Of a DNA stretch of 64,000 nt, positions 55,046-63,672 are shown in pieces. The DNA lies in the NCBI RefSeq assembly GCF_042654525.1, contig NZ_JBHSGP010000014.1, positions 186,001 to 250,000 of the forward strand. Reading direction: 5' to 3'. The DNA comes from Geojedonia litorea. Lineage in GTDB: Bacteria; Bacteroidota; Bacteroidia; Flavobacteriales; Flavobacteriaceae. The translations under genes were made by a program, and so were the position numbers. The first letter of the stretch is position 1. Each line of letters begins with the position of its first letter. The notes beneath the pieces were generated by a model, which was not told the DNA's origin, did not search any database, and worked only from the letters and a program-made list of their open reading frames with translations.

Positions 55046-57685
55046 ATGAAGAAAGCTTTAAAAATAATTGGAATTTCGTTACTCATTATTTTCGTACTTC
55101 TTTTAGCCGTTCCTTTTGCATTTCAATCACAGATTAAAGACATGGTTAAGCGATTCATAAACCAAAATCTGAATGCGCATGTTGAGTTCAGCGATGTTAA
55201 TTTAAGTTTATTGAGAAGCTTTCCGCAAGCCCATGTCAGTGTTCATGATTTAGTGATTACAAATTTTAAGCCTTTTGAAGGAGAGACTTTGGCAACTTCA
55301 AAATCCATTGCCTTTACTATGTCGGTAAAGGAATTGTTCAAAAACGCTGACGAAGAAGCGATTGTCATAAATTCCATAGCTATTGATGAAACCTTATTAA
55401 CCTTAAAAACAGATTCACAAGGCAACACCAATTATGATATTGTAAAAGAAAAAGAAGCTTCATCTTCAAATGATTCAGCTTTTTCATTTGACATTGAAGA
55501 TTATCGTATTCAAAATAGTGCCTTAAGCTATATTGATGAAGCAGCCAACGTTTCTATTTTTATTACAGAACTTAATCACCAAGGTAAAGGAAATTTTTCA
55601 GCAGAACAGTCTGAATTGGACACCTACAGTGAAGCCAATGTGAGCATGAATGTTGAGAATACCAATTATTTAAACAATAATAAAATAAAGCTTGACGCCC
55701 TGATAGGCATAGATTTGGAAAACAGCACCTATACCTTTAAAGAAAATAAAGGATTTATCAATCAGCTTCCAATTCAATTTAAAGGATTTGTGAAACAATT
55801 AGAAAATGGCCAAGAGATTGATATTAGTTTTGAAAATCCTGAATCATCATTTAAGGATTTTTTAGCCGTAATTCCTGAAAGTTATTCCAAAAACATTGAA
55901 AATGTTGAAACAACCGGGGATTTTAAGGTCAAAGGCGAACTTAAAGGACTGATCTCGGAGACCACGATTCCAACCATGGATATTAGTATTGTTTCAGACA
56001 ATGCTTCATTTAAATATCCTGACTTACCGAAACGCGTGGAAAACATTTCAATAAACACCTCTATAAAAAACACCACTGGAAATGCTGAGGACACTTTTGT
56101 TGATATTAACACCCTAAATTTTAAGATCGATAATGATGTGTTTAAGTCTTCAGCAACTTTAAAACAACTCACCACCAACATGCTGGTCAATGCCAATATT
56201 GATGGCACTTTAAATCTTGCTAATATTTCAAAAGCCTATCCTGTAAAATTAGACACGCCATTAACGGGTATTTTAAAGGCAAAGCTCAATACAGCCTTCG
56301 ATATGAATGCCATTGAAACCAATGCTTACGAACGTATAAAGAATAACGGCTCGGCAAGTATTTCAGGATTTACTTATTCATCAAAAGAAATGGCGCATCC
56401 CATTGAAATTTCCAAAGCAGATATCACATTCAATCCAGACAGTGTAAGTCTCAATACATTTGAAGCTAAAACAGGACAAAGTGATCTTAACGCCAAAGGA
56501 ACAATTAGAAATCTTATTGGTTTTTTAATGGGCAAAAATGATCTACAAGGAAATTTTAGCGTGACTTCAAATACGTTTGTATTGAATGATTTCATGACAT
56601 CAGAAACTGAAAACCAGAGCACAACTGGCAGTAAAAATGAAGCCTTCAAAATACCGCAATTTTTAGATTGTACTATTGATGCCAATGCTAAAACGGTTGT
56701 TTATGACAATTTGAATTTAAAAGATGTAAAAGGAACTCTTTCCATCAAAGACCAACAAGCCTCTTTAAAGGGATTGAGTTCAACATTGTTTAATGGTATT
56801 TTGGCTTTAACTGGAAATGTTTCAACTAAAACAGACCTTCCTGTATTCGATTTGAGTATTGGCGCTGATAGTTTTGACATTGGACAGTCATTTGACAAAC
56901 TGGATTTACTTAAAAGTTTAGCCCCTATTGCAAAAGTATTCCAAGGAAAACTCAATACCACAATTAATCTTTCAGGAACCTTAAATGAAGAACTCACTCC
57001 TAATCTAAATTCGATAAATGGTAATGCCATTGCACAAATTTTAACAGCTTCGGTCAATACTGATCAAACAAAACTCCTTAATAGTTTAGGTGACGCCCTT
57101 AATTTTATAGATTTTAAAAAACTCGATCTTAAAGATTTGAAAACTCATCTAGAGTTTGCTAATGGTAAAGTGAATGTTAAGCCATTTCAGTTACAGTATA
57201 AGGATATTGCTATTGAAGTTTCTGGATCACATGGCTTTGATAAATCACTAGCTTATAATGCGGTGTTTAATGTACCCGCTAAATATTTGGGAAGTGATGT
57301 CAATCGTTTAATTGGTAAAATTAATGATAACGAAGTCAACAAAATATCCATTCCAATTACCGCGAAAATAACAGGTTCATATACAAGCCCGCAAGTTTCA
57401 ACCGATTTGACTAGTGGTGTTGCCAATCTCACTAAACAATTGATTGAAATCGAAAAGCAAAAATTACTAAATCAAGGCAAAGATAAAATTAAAGACCTCA
57501 TCGGCGGATTGACTGGAACCAAGAAAACCACTGTAACCGATTCCACAGCAACTTCAACAAATCCTATAAAGACCGATAGTAGTGCAACACTTCCTAAAAC
57601 TCAAATTAAAGAAGGAGTTAAAGACATTTTAGGAGGGTTGATTAAAAACCGAAAGAAAAAAGACACAATAAATCAAAATAACTAA
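55046..57685 (+). CDS. AsmA-family protein
   Basis: The 879-residue protein has an N-terminal membrane anchor (about 5-27) followed by an AsmA-like extracytoplasmic domain beginning KDMVKRFINQNLNAHVEFSDVNLSLL. The middle is a long series of beta-strands. The C-terminal AsmA_2-like domain contains LNTTINLSGTLNEELTPNLNSINGNA and FQLQYKDIAIEVSGSHGFDKSLAYN. AsmA/TamB-like proteins bridge the periplasm and are linked to lipid movement to, and assembly of, the outer membrane. The lysine-rich tail is low complexity. Transcription is the same as for the transporter upstream. Confidence 0.9.
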   Translation: MKKALKIIGISLLIIFVLLLAVPFAFQSQIKDMVKRFINQNLNAHVEFSDVNLSLLRSFPQAHVSVHDLVITNFKPFEGETLATSKSIAFTMSVKELFKNADEEAIVINSIAIDETLLTLKTDSQGNTNYDIVKEKEASSSNDSAFSFDIEDYRIQNSALSYIDEAANVSIFITELNHQGKGNFSAEQSELDTYSEANVSMNVENTNYLNNNKIKLDALIGIDLENSTYTFKENKGFINQLPIQFKGFVKQLENGQEIDISFENPESSFKDFLAVIPESYSKNIENVETTGDFKVKGELKGLISETTIPTMDISIVSDNASFKYPDLPKRVENISINTSIKNTTGNAEDTFVDINTLNFKIDNDVFKSSATLKQLTTNMLVNANIDGTLNLANISKAYPVKLDTPLTGILKAKLNTAFDMNAIETNAYERIKNNGSASISGFTYSSKEMAHPIEISKADITFNPDSVSLNTFEAKTGQSDLNAKGTIRNLIGFLMGKNDLQGNFSVTSNTFVLNDFMTSETENQSTTGSKNEAFKIPQFLDCTIDANAKTVVYDNLNLKDVKGTLSIKDQQASLKGLSSTLFNGILALTGNVSTKTDLPVFDLSIGADSFDIGQSFDKLDLLKSLAPIAKVFQGKLNTTINLSGTLNEELTPNLNSINGNAIAQILTASVNTDQTKLLNSLGDALNFIDFKKLDLKDLKTHLEFANGKVNVKPFQLQYKDIAIEVSGSHGFDKSLAYNAVFNVPAKYLGSDVNRLIGKINDNEVNKISIPITAKITGSYTSPQVSTDLTSGVANLTKQLIEIEKQKLLNQGKDKIKDLIGGLTGTKKTTVTDSTATSTNPIKTDSSATLPKTQIKEGVKDILGGLIKNRKKKDTINQNN

Positions 57686-57800
57686 TTTTTAAAAAATAGG
57701 TAAAAACAACAATTTTTTAAGAATTTTTAACAGATTTTGACCTTTTTTTATTCATTTTTTGAAAGAAATGACCATTTTCTTGTTTTTGTCAATTAAAAGG

Positions 57801-57829
57801 TTATAATGTCATAAACAATAACATTATAA
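57801..57829 (+). promoter_or_regulatory. Inverted repeat in the leader of the sigma factor gene
   Basis: TTATAATGT (57801-57809) and ACATTATAA (57821-57829) are perfectly complementary with an 11-base loop, ending three bases before the sigma factor ATG. In RNA the hairpin would press against the start codon; as DNA it is an operator-like palindrome. TTATAAT in the left arm could also be read as a -10-like box. Confidence 0.45.
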
Positions 57830-57832
57830 TAT

Positions 57833-58696
57833 ATGAGGCAATTAAAAATTACGAAACAAGTTACTAACAGGGAATCTAAATCACTTGACAAATATTTACA
57901 GGACATAAGTAAATTACCTTTAATAACAGCTGATGAAGAAGTTGAATTAGCACAACGCATTAAGAAAGGGGACCAGGTAGCACTAGACAAACTAACAACA
58001 GCCAACTTGCGATTTGTAGTTTCGGTTGCAAAACAATATCAAAATCAAGGTTTAACCTTACCCGATTTAATTAATGAAGGTAATGCAGGATTGGTAAAAG
58101 CCGCAAAACGCTTTGATGAAACACGAGGTTTCAAATTTATTTCATATGCAGTATGGTGGATAAGGCAAGCAATTTTGCAAGCTTTAGCCGAACAATCTAG
58201 AATAGTTAGATTACCTTTGAACAAAATTGGTTCCATAAACAAAATAAACAAAGCTTATTCGTTTTTAGAACAAGCACATCAACGCCCTCCAAGTGCGGAG
58301 GAAATTTCCTTAGAATTAGACATGACACTCACCGAAGTTAAGCAGTCTATGAAAAATTCTGGACGTCATTTATCAATGGATGCACCATTAAAAGAAGGTG
58401 AAACATCTAGTTTGTATGATGTTGTAAAATCTGGTGAATCACCAAATCCTGATAATAACTTGATGAAAGAATCATTAAGTGTTGAGATTAATAGGGCTTT
58501 AGATACCTTGTCACCAAGAGAAAGTGATGTTCTAAAATTGTATTACGGCATAGGAGATGAAGCTCCAATGAGTTTAGTAGAAATTAGTGAAACCTTCGAC
58601 CTAACTCGTGAGCGTGTTAGGCAAATACGCGAAAAAGGGATTAGACGATTACGTCAAACTTCAAAAAGTAGAATATTAAAAACGTATTTAGGATAG
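57833..58696 (+). CDS. RpoD-like sigma-70 factor (possibly a second paralogue)
   Basis: The 287-residue sigma factor has the short Bacteroidetes RpoD architecture without region 1.1. Region 1.2 is LDKYLQDISKLPLITADEEVELAQRI. Region 2 contains LRFVVSVAKQYQNQGL, DLINEGNAGLVKAAKRFDETRGFKFISYAVWWIRQAI. Region 4 contains DTLSPRESDVLKLYYG and SETFDLTRERVRQIREKGIRRLR. Compared with the canonical flavobacterial RpoD as I remember it, several normally fixed positions differ (GNAGLVKAA for GNLGLIKAA, LYYGIGDEAPMSLVEI in region 4). It may therefore be a group-2 paralogue rather than the housekeeping factor. rpsU follows 36 bases later on the same strand. Confidence 0.9.
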   Translation: MRQLKITKQVTNRESKSLDKYLQDISKLPLITADEEVELAQRIKKGDQVALDKLTTANLRFVVSVAKQYQNQGLTLPDLINEGNAGLVKAAKRFDETRGFKFISYAVWWIRQAILQALAEQSRIVRLPLNKIGSINKINKAYSFLEQAHQRPPSAEEISLELDMTLTEVKQSMKNSGRHLSMDAPLKEGETSSLYDVVKSGESPNPDNNLMKESLSVEINRALDTLSPRESDVLKLYYGIGDEAPMSLVEISETFDLTRERVRQIREKGIRRLRQTSKSRILKTYLG

Positions 58697-58732
58697 TCCT
58701 TTGTACAAACCATCATACATAAAAAACCATAC

Positions 58733-58927
58733 ATGATTAAAATAGAAATAAAAGAAGGTGAAAATATTGAAAGAGCTCTTAAACGCTATAAGCGTAAGCA
58801 TCGCAATATTAAAGTGATGCAAAACATAAGAGAAAATCAATTTTTTACCAAAAAATCAGTAAAACGTCGTCGCGAAATACAAAAGGCATCATATATTCAA
58901 GAGCTTAGAGATCAAGAGTTCAACTAG
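58733..58927 (+). CDS. rpsU: Ribosomal protein bS21 (possibly a paralogue)
   Basis: The 64-residue basic protein is bS21 of the 30S platform, recognisable from ENIERALKRYKRK and SVKRRREIQKASYIQELRDQE. In Bacteroidetes bS21 helps hide the 16S 3' tail, so most mRNAs do not use Shine-Dalgarno pairing. This copy is unusually lysine/arginine rich in its middle (HRNIKVMQNIRENQFF) compared with the usual flavobacterial sequence as I recall it. No purine-rich Shine-Dalgarno is visible in the 36-base leader, which contains the palindrome TTTGTACAAA (58700-58709). It is co-oriented with the sigma factor and followed by a strong terminator. Confidence 0.92.
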   Translation: MIKIEIKEGENIERALKRYKRKHRNIKVMQNIRENQFFTKKSVKRRREIQKASYIQELRDQEFN

Positions 58928-58948
58928 GTGATTGTAAAATTTAAAATT

Positions 58949-58974
58949 AAAGCGCACTTTAAAAAGTGCGCTTT
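58949..58974. terminator. Bidirectional terminator after rpsU
   Basis: AAAGCGCACTTT (58949-58960) pairs with AAAGTGCGCTTT (58963-58974) and is followed by a T run on the plus strand. It separates rpsU from the convergent DUF2797 gene. Confidence 0.92.
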
Positions 58975-58976
58975 TT

Positions 58977-59771
58977 TTATGTAATAGAAATATCTACGAC
59001 CAAGCCTTCATTTGATCTTACATTAAAAACCGTATCATCTTCAAAAATAAGATACTGCCCTTTTATACCTTTAAGTATTCCTGAATAAGTAGTTTGTTTT
59101 TCAAGATTCAGACTTTTGGGTTTTTCGGGATATTGGTGTACCGGGAACTCAAGGTTGGTTTCAGTATTACTTTCAATAAAATAGTCTTTGGCTTCATCAG
59201 GAATAAAGGACTTTAAGCGTTCACGCCACTCAACCAAATTTTCATCTTTAATATCATTTTTTAACATACTACGCCAGTTGGTTTTGTCACTCACATGCTC
59301 CTTTAAGGCCACTTCGGTGATACCTGCTAAATAACGATTAGGGACTTCTACAATTTCTATGGCTTCATGGGCGCCTTGGTCAATCCAACGTGTTGGCACT
59401 TGACTTTTTCTGGTCACGCCAACTTTTACATTACTAGAATTAGCCAAATACACCACATGTGGCTGTAGTTGTACTTTCTTTTCATATTCTAAATCACGAT
59501 CTTCCTTATCTAAATGTGCGGTACTTAATTCTGGTCGCATGATCCAATCTGCTGCTTGAGGAATATCGAAAAAACAATCTCTACAGAATCCTTGCCTGTA
59601 AATAGGTTTGTTCAAACCACAATTTAAACATTGATATTTAATAAACGTTAATGTTACAGGTTTATCCAATAACTGGTTCATGTTTATAAAGTCATTTTCA
59701 AACATTAAATAGTATTGAATGGGTTGTAAAAACTCACTTTCCATTTTTGTTAAAACGCCTTGGTAGTTCAT
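58977..59771 (-). CDS. DUF2797 domain protein with zinc-ribbon-like cysteines
   Basis: The 264-residue protein is read from the ATG at 59771; the codon before it is TTG. It contains a four-cysteine motif CLNCGLNKPIYRQGFCRDC (C-x2-C, then C-x2-C) that should bind zinc. The DUF2797 core follows, with HVVYLANSSNVKVGVTRKSQVPTRWIDQGA and a nuclease-like GIY-YIG flavour in the strand order (VYLA...KVGVT). The function is not established. It is probably cytoplasmic and transcribed alone, divergent from the GH3-family gene 42 bases away. Confidence 0.88.
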   Translation of the reverse strand: MNYQGVLTKMESEFLQPIQYYLMFENDFINMNQLLDKPVTLTFIKYQCLNCGLNKPIYRQGFCRDCFFDIPQAADWIMRPELSTAHLDKEDRDLEYEKKVQLQPHVVYLANSSNVKVGVTRKSQVPTRWIDQGAHEAIEIVEVPNRYLAGITEVALKEHVSDKTNWRSMLKNDIKDENLVEWRERLKSFIPDEAKDYFIESNTETNLEFPVHQYPEKPKSLNLEKQTTYSGILKGIKGQYLIFEDDTVFNVRSNEGLVVDISIT

Positions 59772-59813
59772 CAAAAAAAGTCTTATTTTTAAAAACTTAA
59801 AGATACTATAAAT

Positions 59814-61328
59814 ATGCCAATCCCTTTAGTGAATTCTATAGCTTCATGGTTTTTGAAAAAGCGGTTTCACCAAATAGAATTGTTTTTGAAATACCCCAAT
59901 GAAGTTCAAAATGAATTGCTGATAGAACTAATTAGTATTGCTAAAGACACTGAAATTGGCAAGCAGTATGATTTTGAGTCCATTAAGGACTATACTACTT
60001 TTGCAGAACGTATTCCTATTTCGGCTTATGAGGATTATCAAGAAGTTATTGAACGATCAAGAAAAGGTGAACACAATATTTTTTGGCCACAACCCATTAA
60101 ATGGTTTGCAAAGTCAAGCGGAACAACCAATGCCAAAAGTAAATTTATCCCTGTAAGTATAGAATCACTAGAAGATTGCCATTATGCGGCTAGCAAAGAT
60201 TTGCTGTGTATGTACCTCAACAATAATGAAGACTCTCAATTGTTTACAGGTAAGAGTTTACGCCTTGGTGGAAGTAAAGAGTTATATCGCGAAAATGGTA
60301 CTGTATTTGGCGATTTATCCGCAATATTAATTGACAATATGCCCTTTTGGGCCGAGTTTAGCAGCACACCAAGCAATCGTGTGTCATTAATGAGCGATTG
60401 GGAACACAAGATGCAAGCCATTGTTGAAGAAACCATAAATGAAAATGTTACTAGTCTAGCCGGCGTACCTTCATGGATGTTGGTATTGCTTAACAACGTT
60501 TTGGATAAAACTGGCAAGGAAAACCTTTTTGATATCTGGCCAAATTTAGAAGTTTACTTTCATGGTGGTGTAAGTTTTACACCTTATGCTGATCAGTACA
60601 AAGCCATATTGCCAAAAAAGGATTTTAAATACTATGAAATCTACAATGCCTCGGAAGGTTTTTTTGCTATTCAAGATCAAAACAATTCTTCTGAACTTTT
60701 ATTAATGTTAGACTATGGTATATTTTATGAATTCATCCCCATGGATGTTTATGGCACGTCCCAACAAAAAGTAATTCCATTAAGTGAGGTAGAAATTGGC
60801 GTGAATTATGCAGTAATTATTACCACCAATGCAGGTTTGTGGCGTTACAAAATTGGTGATACGGTAAGGTTTACCTCAACAAATCCTTACCGAATAAAAG
60901 TTTCTGGTAGGACCAAGCACCATATCAATGTATTTGGAGAAGAATTAATTATTGAAAACGCCGAGGAAGCCCTTAAAAAAGTATGTAAAACTACCAATGC
61001 TAAAATTGTTGACTATACTGCGGCTCCCATTTTCATGAAAGGAAAAGAAAAAGGCGCACACGAATGGCTTATAGAATTTAAGAGTCCACCAAAAAATATT
61101 GACGATTTTAACCAACTATTAGATGATGCGTTAAAGTCGTTAAACAGTGACTATGAAGCGAAGCGCTATAATAATATGACACTCAATATGCCAAAAATAC
61201 ATGTTGCTCGTAAGCAATTATTTTATGATTGGTTAAAACATCACAATAAATTGGGAGGGCAACATAAGATCCCAAGACTTTCTAACAACCGTGAATATAT
61301 GGATGAACTTTTGAGGTTAAATTGCTAA
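59814..61328 (+). CDS. GH3 auxin-responsive-promoter-family acyl-amido synthetase-like protein
   Basis: This 504-residue protein belongs to the GH3 branch of the adenylate-forming superfamily, named after plant auxin-conjugating enzymes (not glycoside hydrolase family 3). The phosphate-binding loop FAKSSGTTNAKSK is at residues 98-110, GVPSWMLVLLNNV and YNASEGFFAIQ resemble the acyl-site and A5 motifs, and YRIKVSGRTKHHINVFGEELI is the hinge-proximal segment. It would activate a carboxylate with ATP and join it to an amine or amino acid. Substrates in bacteria are unknown to me. No obvious partner gene is adjacent. Confidence 0.9.
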   Translation: MPIPLVNSIASWFLKKRFHQIELFLKYPNEVQNELLIELISIAKDTEIGKQYDFESIKDYTTFAERIPISAYEDYQEVIERSRKGEHNIFWPQPIKWFAKSSGTTNAKSKFIPVSIESLEDCHYAASKDLLCMYLNNNEDSQLFTGKSLRLGGSKELYRENGTVFGDLSAILIDNMPFWAEFSSTPSNRVSLMSDWEHKMQAIVEETINENVTSLAGVPSWMLVLLNNVLDKTGKENLFDIWPNLEVYFHGGVSFTPYADQYKAILPKKDFKYYEIYNASEGFFAIQDQNNSSELLLMLDYGIFYEFIPMDVYGTSQQKVIPLSEVEIGVNYAVIITTNAGLWRYKIGDTVRFTSTNPYRIKVSGRTKHHINVFGEELIIENAEEALKKVCKTTNAKIVDYTAAPIFMKGKEKGAHEWLIEFKSPPKNIDDFNQLLDDALKSLNSDYEAKRYNNMTLNMPKIHVARKQLFYDWLKHHNKLGGQHKIPRLSNNREYMDELLRLNC

Positions 61329-61531
61329 ATGTATACCTCTTTATGTTTTTTAACGGTAAAATTGACCTCAACTTTTCATATAACGAATTTACTTTAGTCT
61401 TTATCTAAAAAGGTTGTTGCTCGTTTGAATCTTAAAACAATTGCACTTATATTTACAAAGTAATGATAAAAAATACAATCAAGTATATATAGATTTTATC
61501 TGCAATATTAGTTTTTAAATCCAAAATAAAA

Positions 61532-61552
61532 AACCACTCCAAAAGAGTGGTT
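61532..61552. terminator. Terminator between the GH3-family gene and clpX
   Basis: AACCACTC (61532-61539) pairs with GAGTGGTT (61545-61552), loop five bases, with T-rich flanks on both strands. It lies about 30 bases beyond the clpX stop. Confidence 0.85.
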
Positions 61553-61580
61553 CTTATTTTTTATATAGGTTCTAAAACTG

Positions 61581-62813
61581 TTAAGAAACTGCTTTTAACT
61601 TCTTTAAAGTAGTTTTGGTAAGCTTATCTTCAGCGTAAGATTTAGTCACGTTCAATTTCTTTTCCTTTGTACTAGGAAGTTCAAACATGGCGTCGGTTAA
61701 TATTTCTTCGCATAACGAACGCAAACCTCTTGCTCCTAATTTATAATCAATCGCCTTTTGAACAATAAACTCCAATGCGCCTTCAGTGATGCTAAATTCA
61801 ATTTCATCCATCGCAAACAATTTTTTGTATTGCTTGATGATGGCATTTTTAGGTTCGGTTAAAATAGCTCGTAAGGTATCAGCATCAAGGGGATCCATAT
61901 ACGTTAATACTGGCAAACGTCCTATTATTTCCGGAATCAAACCAAAATCCTTTAAATCCTTTGGGATGATATATTGCAGCATATTATCAACATCGACTAT
62001 TTCGTCTTCTTGAGCCGCCTTATAACCTATGGCTGCCATATTAAGGCGTTTGGAAATCACACGCTCAATACCGTCAAATGCCCCACCTGCAATAAATAAA
62101 ATGTGCTCCGTATTAACTTCAATAAACTTTTGATCTGGATGTTTTCGTCCGCCTTTAGGTGGCACATTAACTGTTGTGCCTTCTAATAACTTAAGTAAAG
62201 CTTGTTGCACACCTTCGCCTGACACATCTCTGGTAATTGAAGGATTGTCACTTTTGCGGGCAATTTTATCAATCTCGTCAATAAAAACAATTCCCTTTTC
62301 AGCTTTTTCAAGATTATAATCTGCAGCTTGAAGAAGTCGCGTTAAAATACTCTCAACATCTTCACCAACATATCCAGCCTCTGTAAGTACCGTAGCATCT
62401 ACAATGGCTAATGGTACATTAAGCATTTTGGCAATGGTTTTTGCCAATAAGGTCTTTCCTGTACCAGTTTGACCTACCATTATAATATTACTCTTTTGTA
62501 TTTCTATATCATCATCGCTCACTGGCTGCAATAAACGCTTATAGTGGTTATAAACTGCTACTGACAATACTTTTTTACTATACTCTTGTCCTATGATGTA
62601 TTCGTCTAAAAAGCCTTTGATTTGCTGTGGCTTACGCAGCATAAGCTCTGAAGACAATTCAGAACTATCACTTTGCTTGGATTCTTCCAAAACAATGCCA
62701 TGTGCCTGCTCAATACAACGATCACAAATATGTGCATCGAGCCCTGCAATTAATAAATTGGTTTCTGGCTTTTTCCTACCACAAAATGAACATTCTAATT
62801 CTTCCTTTGCCAT
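61581..62813 (-). CDS. clpX: ATP-dependent protease ATPase subunit ClpX
   Basis: The 410-residue AAA+ unfoldase feeds substrates to ClpP. The N-terminal zinc-binding domain has C8, C11, C30 and C33. The ATPase has Walker A GQTGTGKT, Walker B IVFIDEIDKIA, the GYVGEDVE pore-1 loop and the RKHPDQKF (RKH) pore loop. The ClpP-docking IGF loop appears here as a variant (MAAIGYKAA and neighbouring segment). It follows clpP by 40 bases on the same strand, the usual flavobacterial order. Confidence 0.97.
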   Translation of the reverse strand: MAKEELECSFCGRKKPETNLLIAGLDAHICDRCIEQAHGIVLEESKQSDSSELSSELMLRKPQQIKGFLDEYIIGQEYSKKVLSVAVYNHYKRLLQPVSDDDIEIQKSNIIMVGQTGTGKTLLAKTIAKMLNVPLAIVDATVLTEAGYVGEDVESILTRLLQAADYNLEKAEKGIVFIDEIDKIARKSDNPSITRDVSGEGVQQALLKLLEGTTVNVPPKGGRKHPDQKFIEVNTEHILFIAGGAFDGIERVISKRLNMAAIGYKAAQEDEIVDVDNMLQYIIPKDLKDFGLIPEIIGRLPVLTYMDPLDADTLRAILTEPKNAIIKQYKKLFAMDEIEFSITEGALEFIVQKAIDYKLGARGLRSLCEEILTDAMFELPSTKEKKLNVTKSYAEDKLTKTTLKKLKAVS

Positions 62814-62853
62814 GTATTTATTTAATATTTAGTATTCTAGATTTTAAATTAAT

Positions 62854-63528
62854 TTAATTTCTAGATAGTACTTCATCTATCATTCCGTATTCTAATGCCT
62901 TATCAGCTTTCATCCAGTAATCACGATCACTATCTTCATAAACTTTGTCGTAACTCTGCCCAGAATGTTTACTAATAATTTTATATAACTCTTCTTTTAG
63001 TGTAATTATTTCACGAGCCGTAATCTCAATATCACTTGCTTGACCCTGTGCACCTCCTAATGGTTGGTGAATCATGACACGTGAATGGGTTAAACCGCTT
63101 CGTTTTCCTTTTTCACCAGCGCACAACAACACCGCACCCATAGAAGCAGCCATACCTGTACAAATAGTTGCAACGTCTGGTTTTATTAACTGCATCGTAT
63201 CATAGATTCCTAAACCTGCATAAACACTTCCTCCCGGAGAATTGATATAGATTTGAATATCTTTTGATGAATCTGTGCTTTCTAAAAACAGTAGTTGTGC
63301 TTGAATAATATTAGCCACCTGATCATTGATCGCCGTTCCCATAAAAATGATACGATCCATCATTAATCGTGAAAACACATCAAAAATAGCGATGTTCATT
63401 TGACGTTCTTCAATAATATTTGGCGTTAGCCCAACAGGGTACATACTACTAATAATTTTGTTGTAATAAGTACTGCTGATGCCTTGATCTTTTATAGCAA
63501 ATTTTTCAAATTCTTTTCCGTAATCCAT
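62854..63528 (-). CDS. clpP: ATP-dependent Clp protease proteolytic subunit ClpP
   Basis: The 224-residue serine protease forms the tetradecameric chamber of ClpXP. The catalytic serine S129 lies in GMAASMGAVLL and the histidine H154 in MIHQPLGGAQGQ. The aspartate lies in the SDRDYWM segment near residue 203. INSPGGSVYAGLGIYDTM is the conserved oxyanion strand. The longer N-terminus compared with E. coli is expected for Bacteroidetes. It lies between tig and clpX; a terminator upstream (after tig) suggests its own promoter. Confidence 0.97.
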   Translation of the reverse strand: MDYGKEFEKFAIKDQGISSTYYNKIISSMYPVGLTPNIIEERQMNIAIFDVFSRLMMDRIIFMGTAINDQVANIIQAQLLFLESTDSSKDIQIYINSPGGSVYAGLGIYDTMQLIKPDVATICTGMAASMGAVLLCAGEKGKRSGLTHSRVMIHQPLGGAQGQASDIEITAREIITLKEELYKIISKHSGQSYDKVYEDSDRDYWMKADKALEYGMIDEVLSRN

Positions 63529-63618
63529 AAATTTTTAAAATAATTAACTGCTGAAATCTTGCAATGTATTCTATATGACTTTAATACAGGATTTTCCTAT
63601 ATATCAACTTCAAAAAAA

Positions 63619-63644
63619 AGCGTAAAACTTCACAGTTTTACGCT
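63619..63644 (-). terminator. Terminator after tig
   Basis: AGCGTAAAACT (63619-63629) pairs perfectly with AGTTTTACGCT (63634-63644), four-base loop, followed on the minus strand by eight T residues. It lies about 29 bases beyond the tig stop. Confidence 0.92.
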
Positions 63645-63672
63645 CAAATATAATGATTTATTCTGTAAACAA

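Noticed and set aside
57790..57806. E. coli-like -35/-10 promoter before the sigma factor
   Set aside because: A TATAAT string is present, but Bacteroidetes primary promoters use TAnnTTTG and the -35 candidates are poorly placed; it is better explained as part of the inverted repeat.
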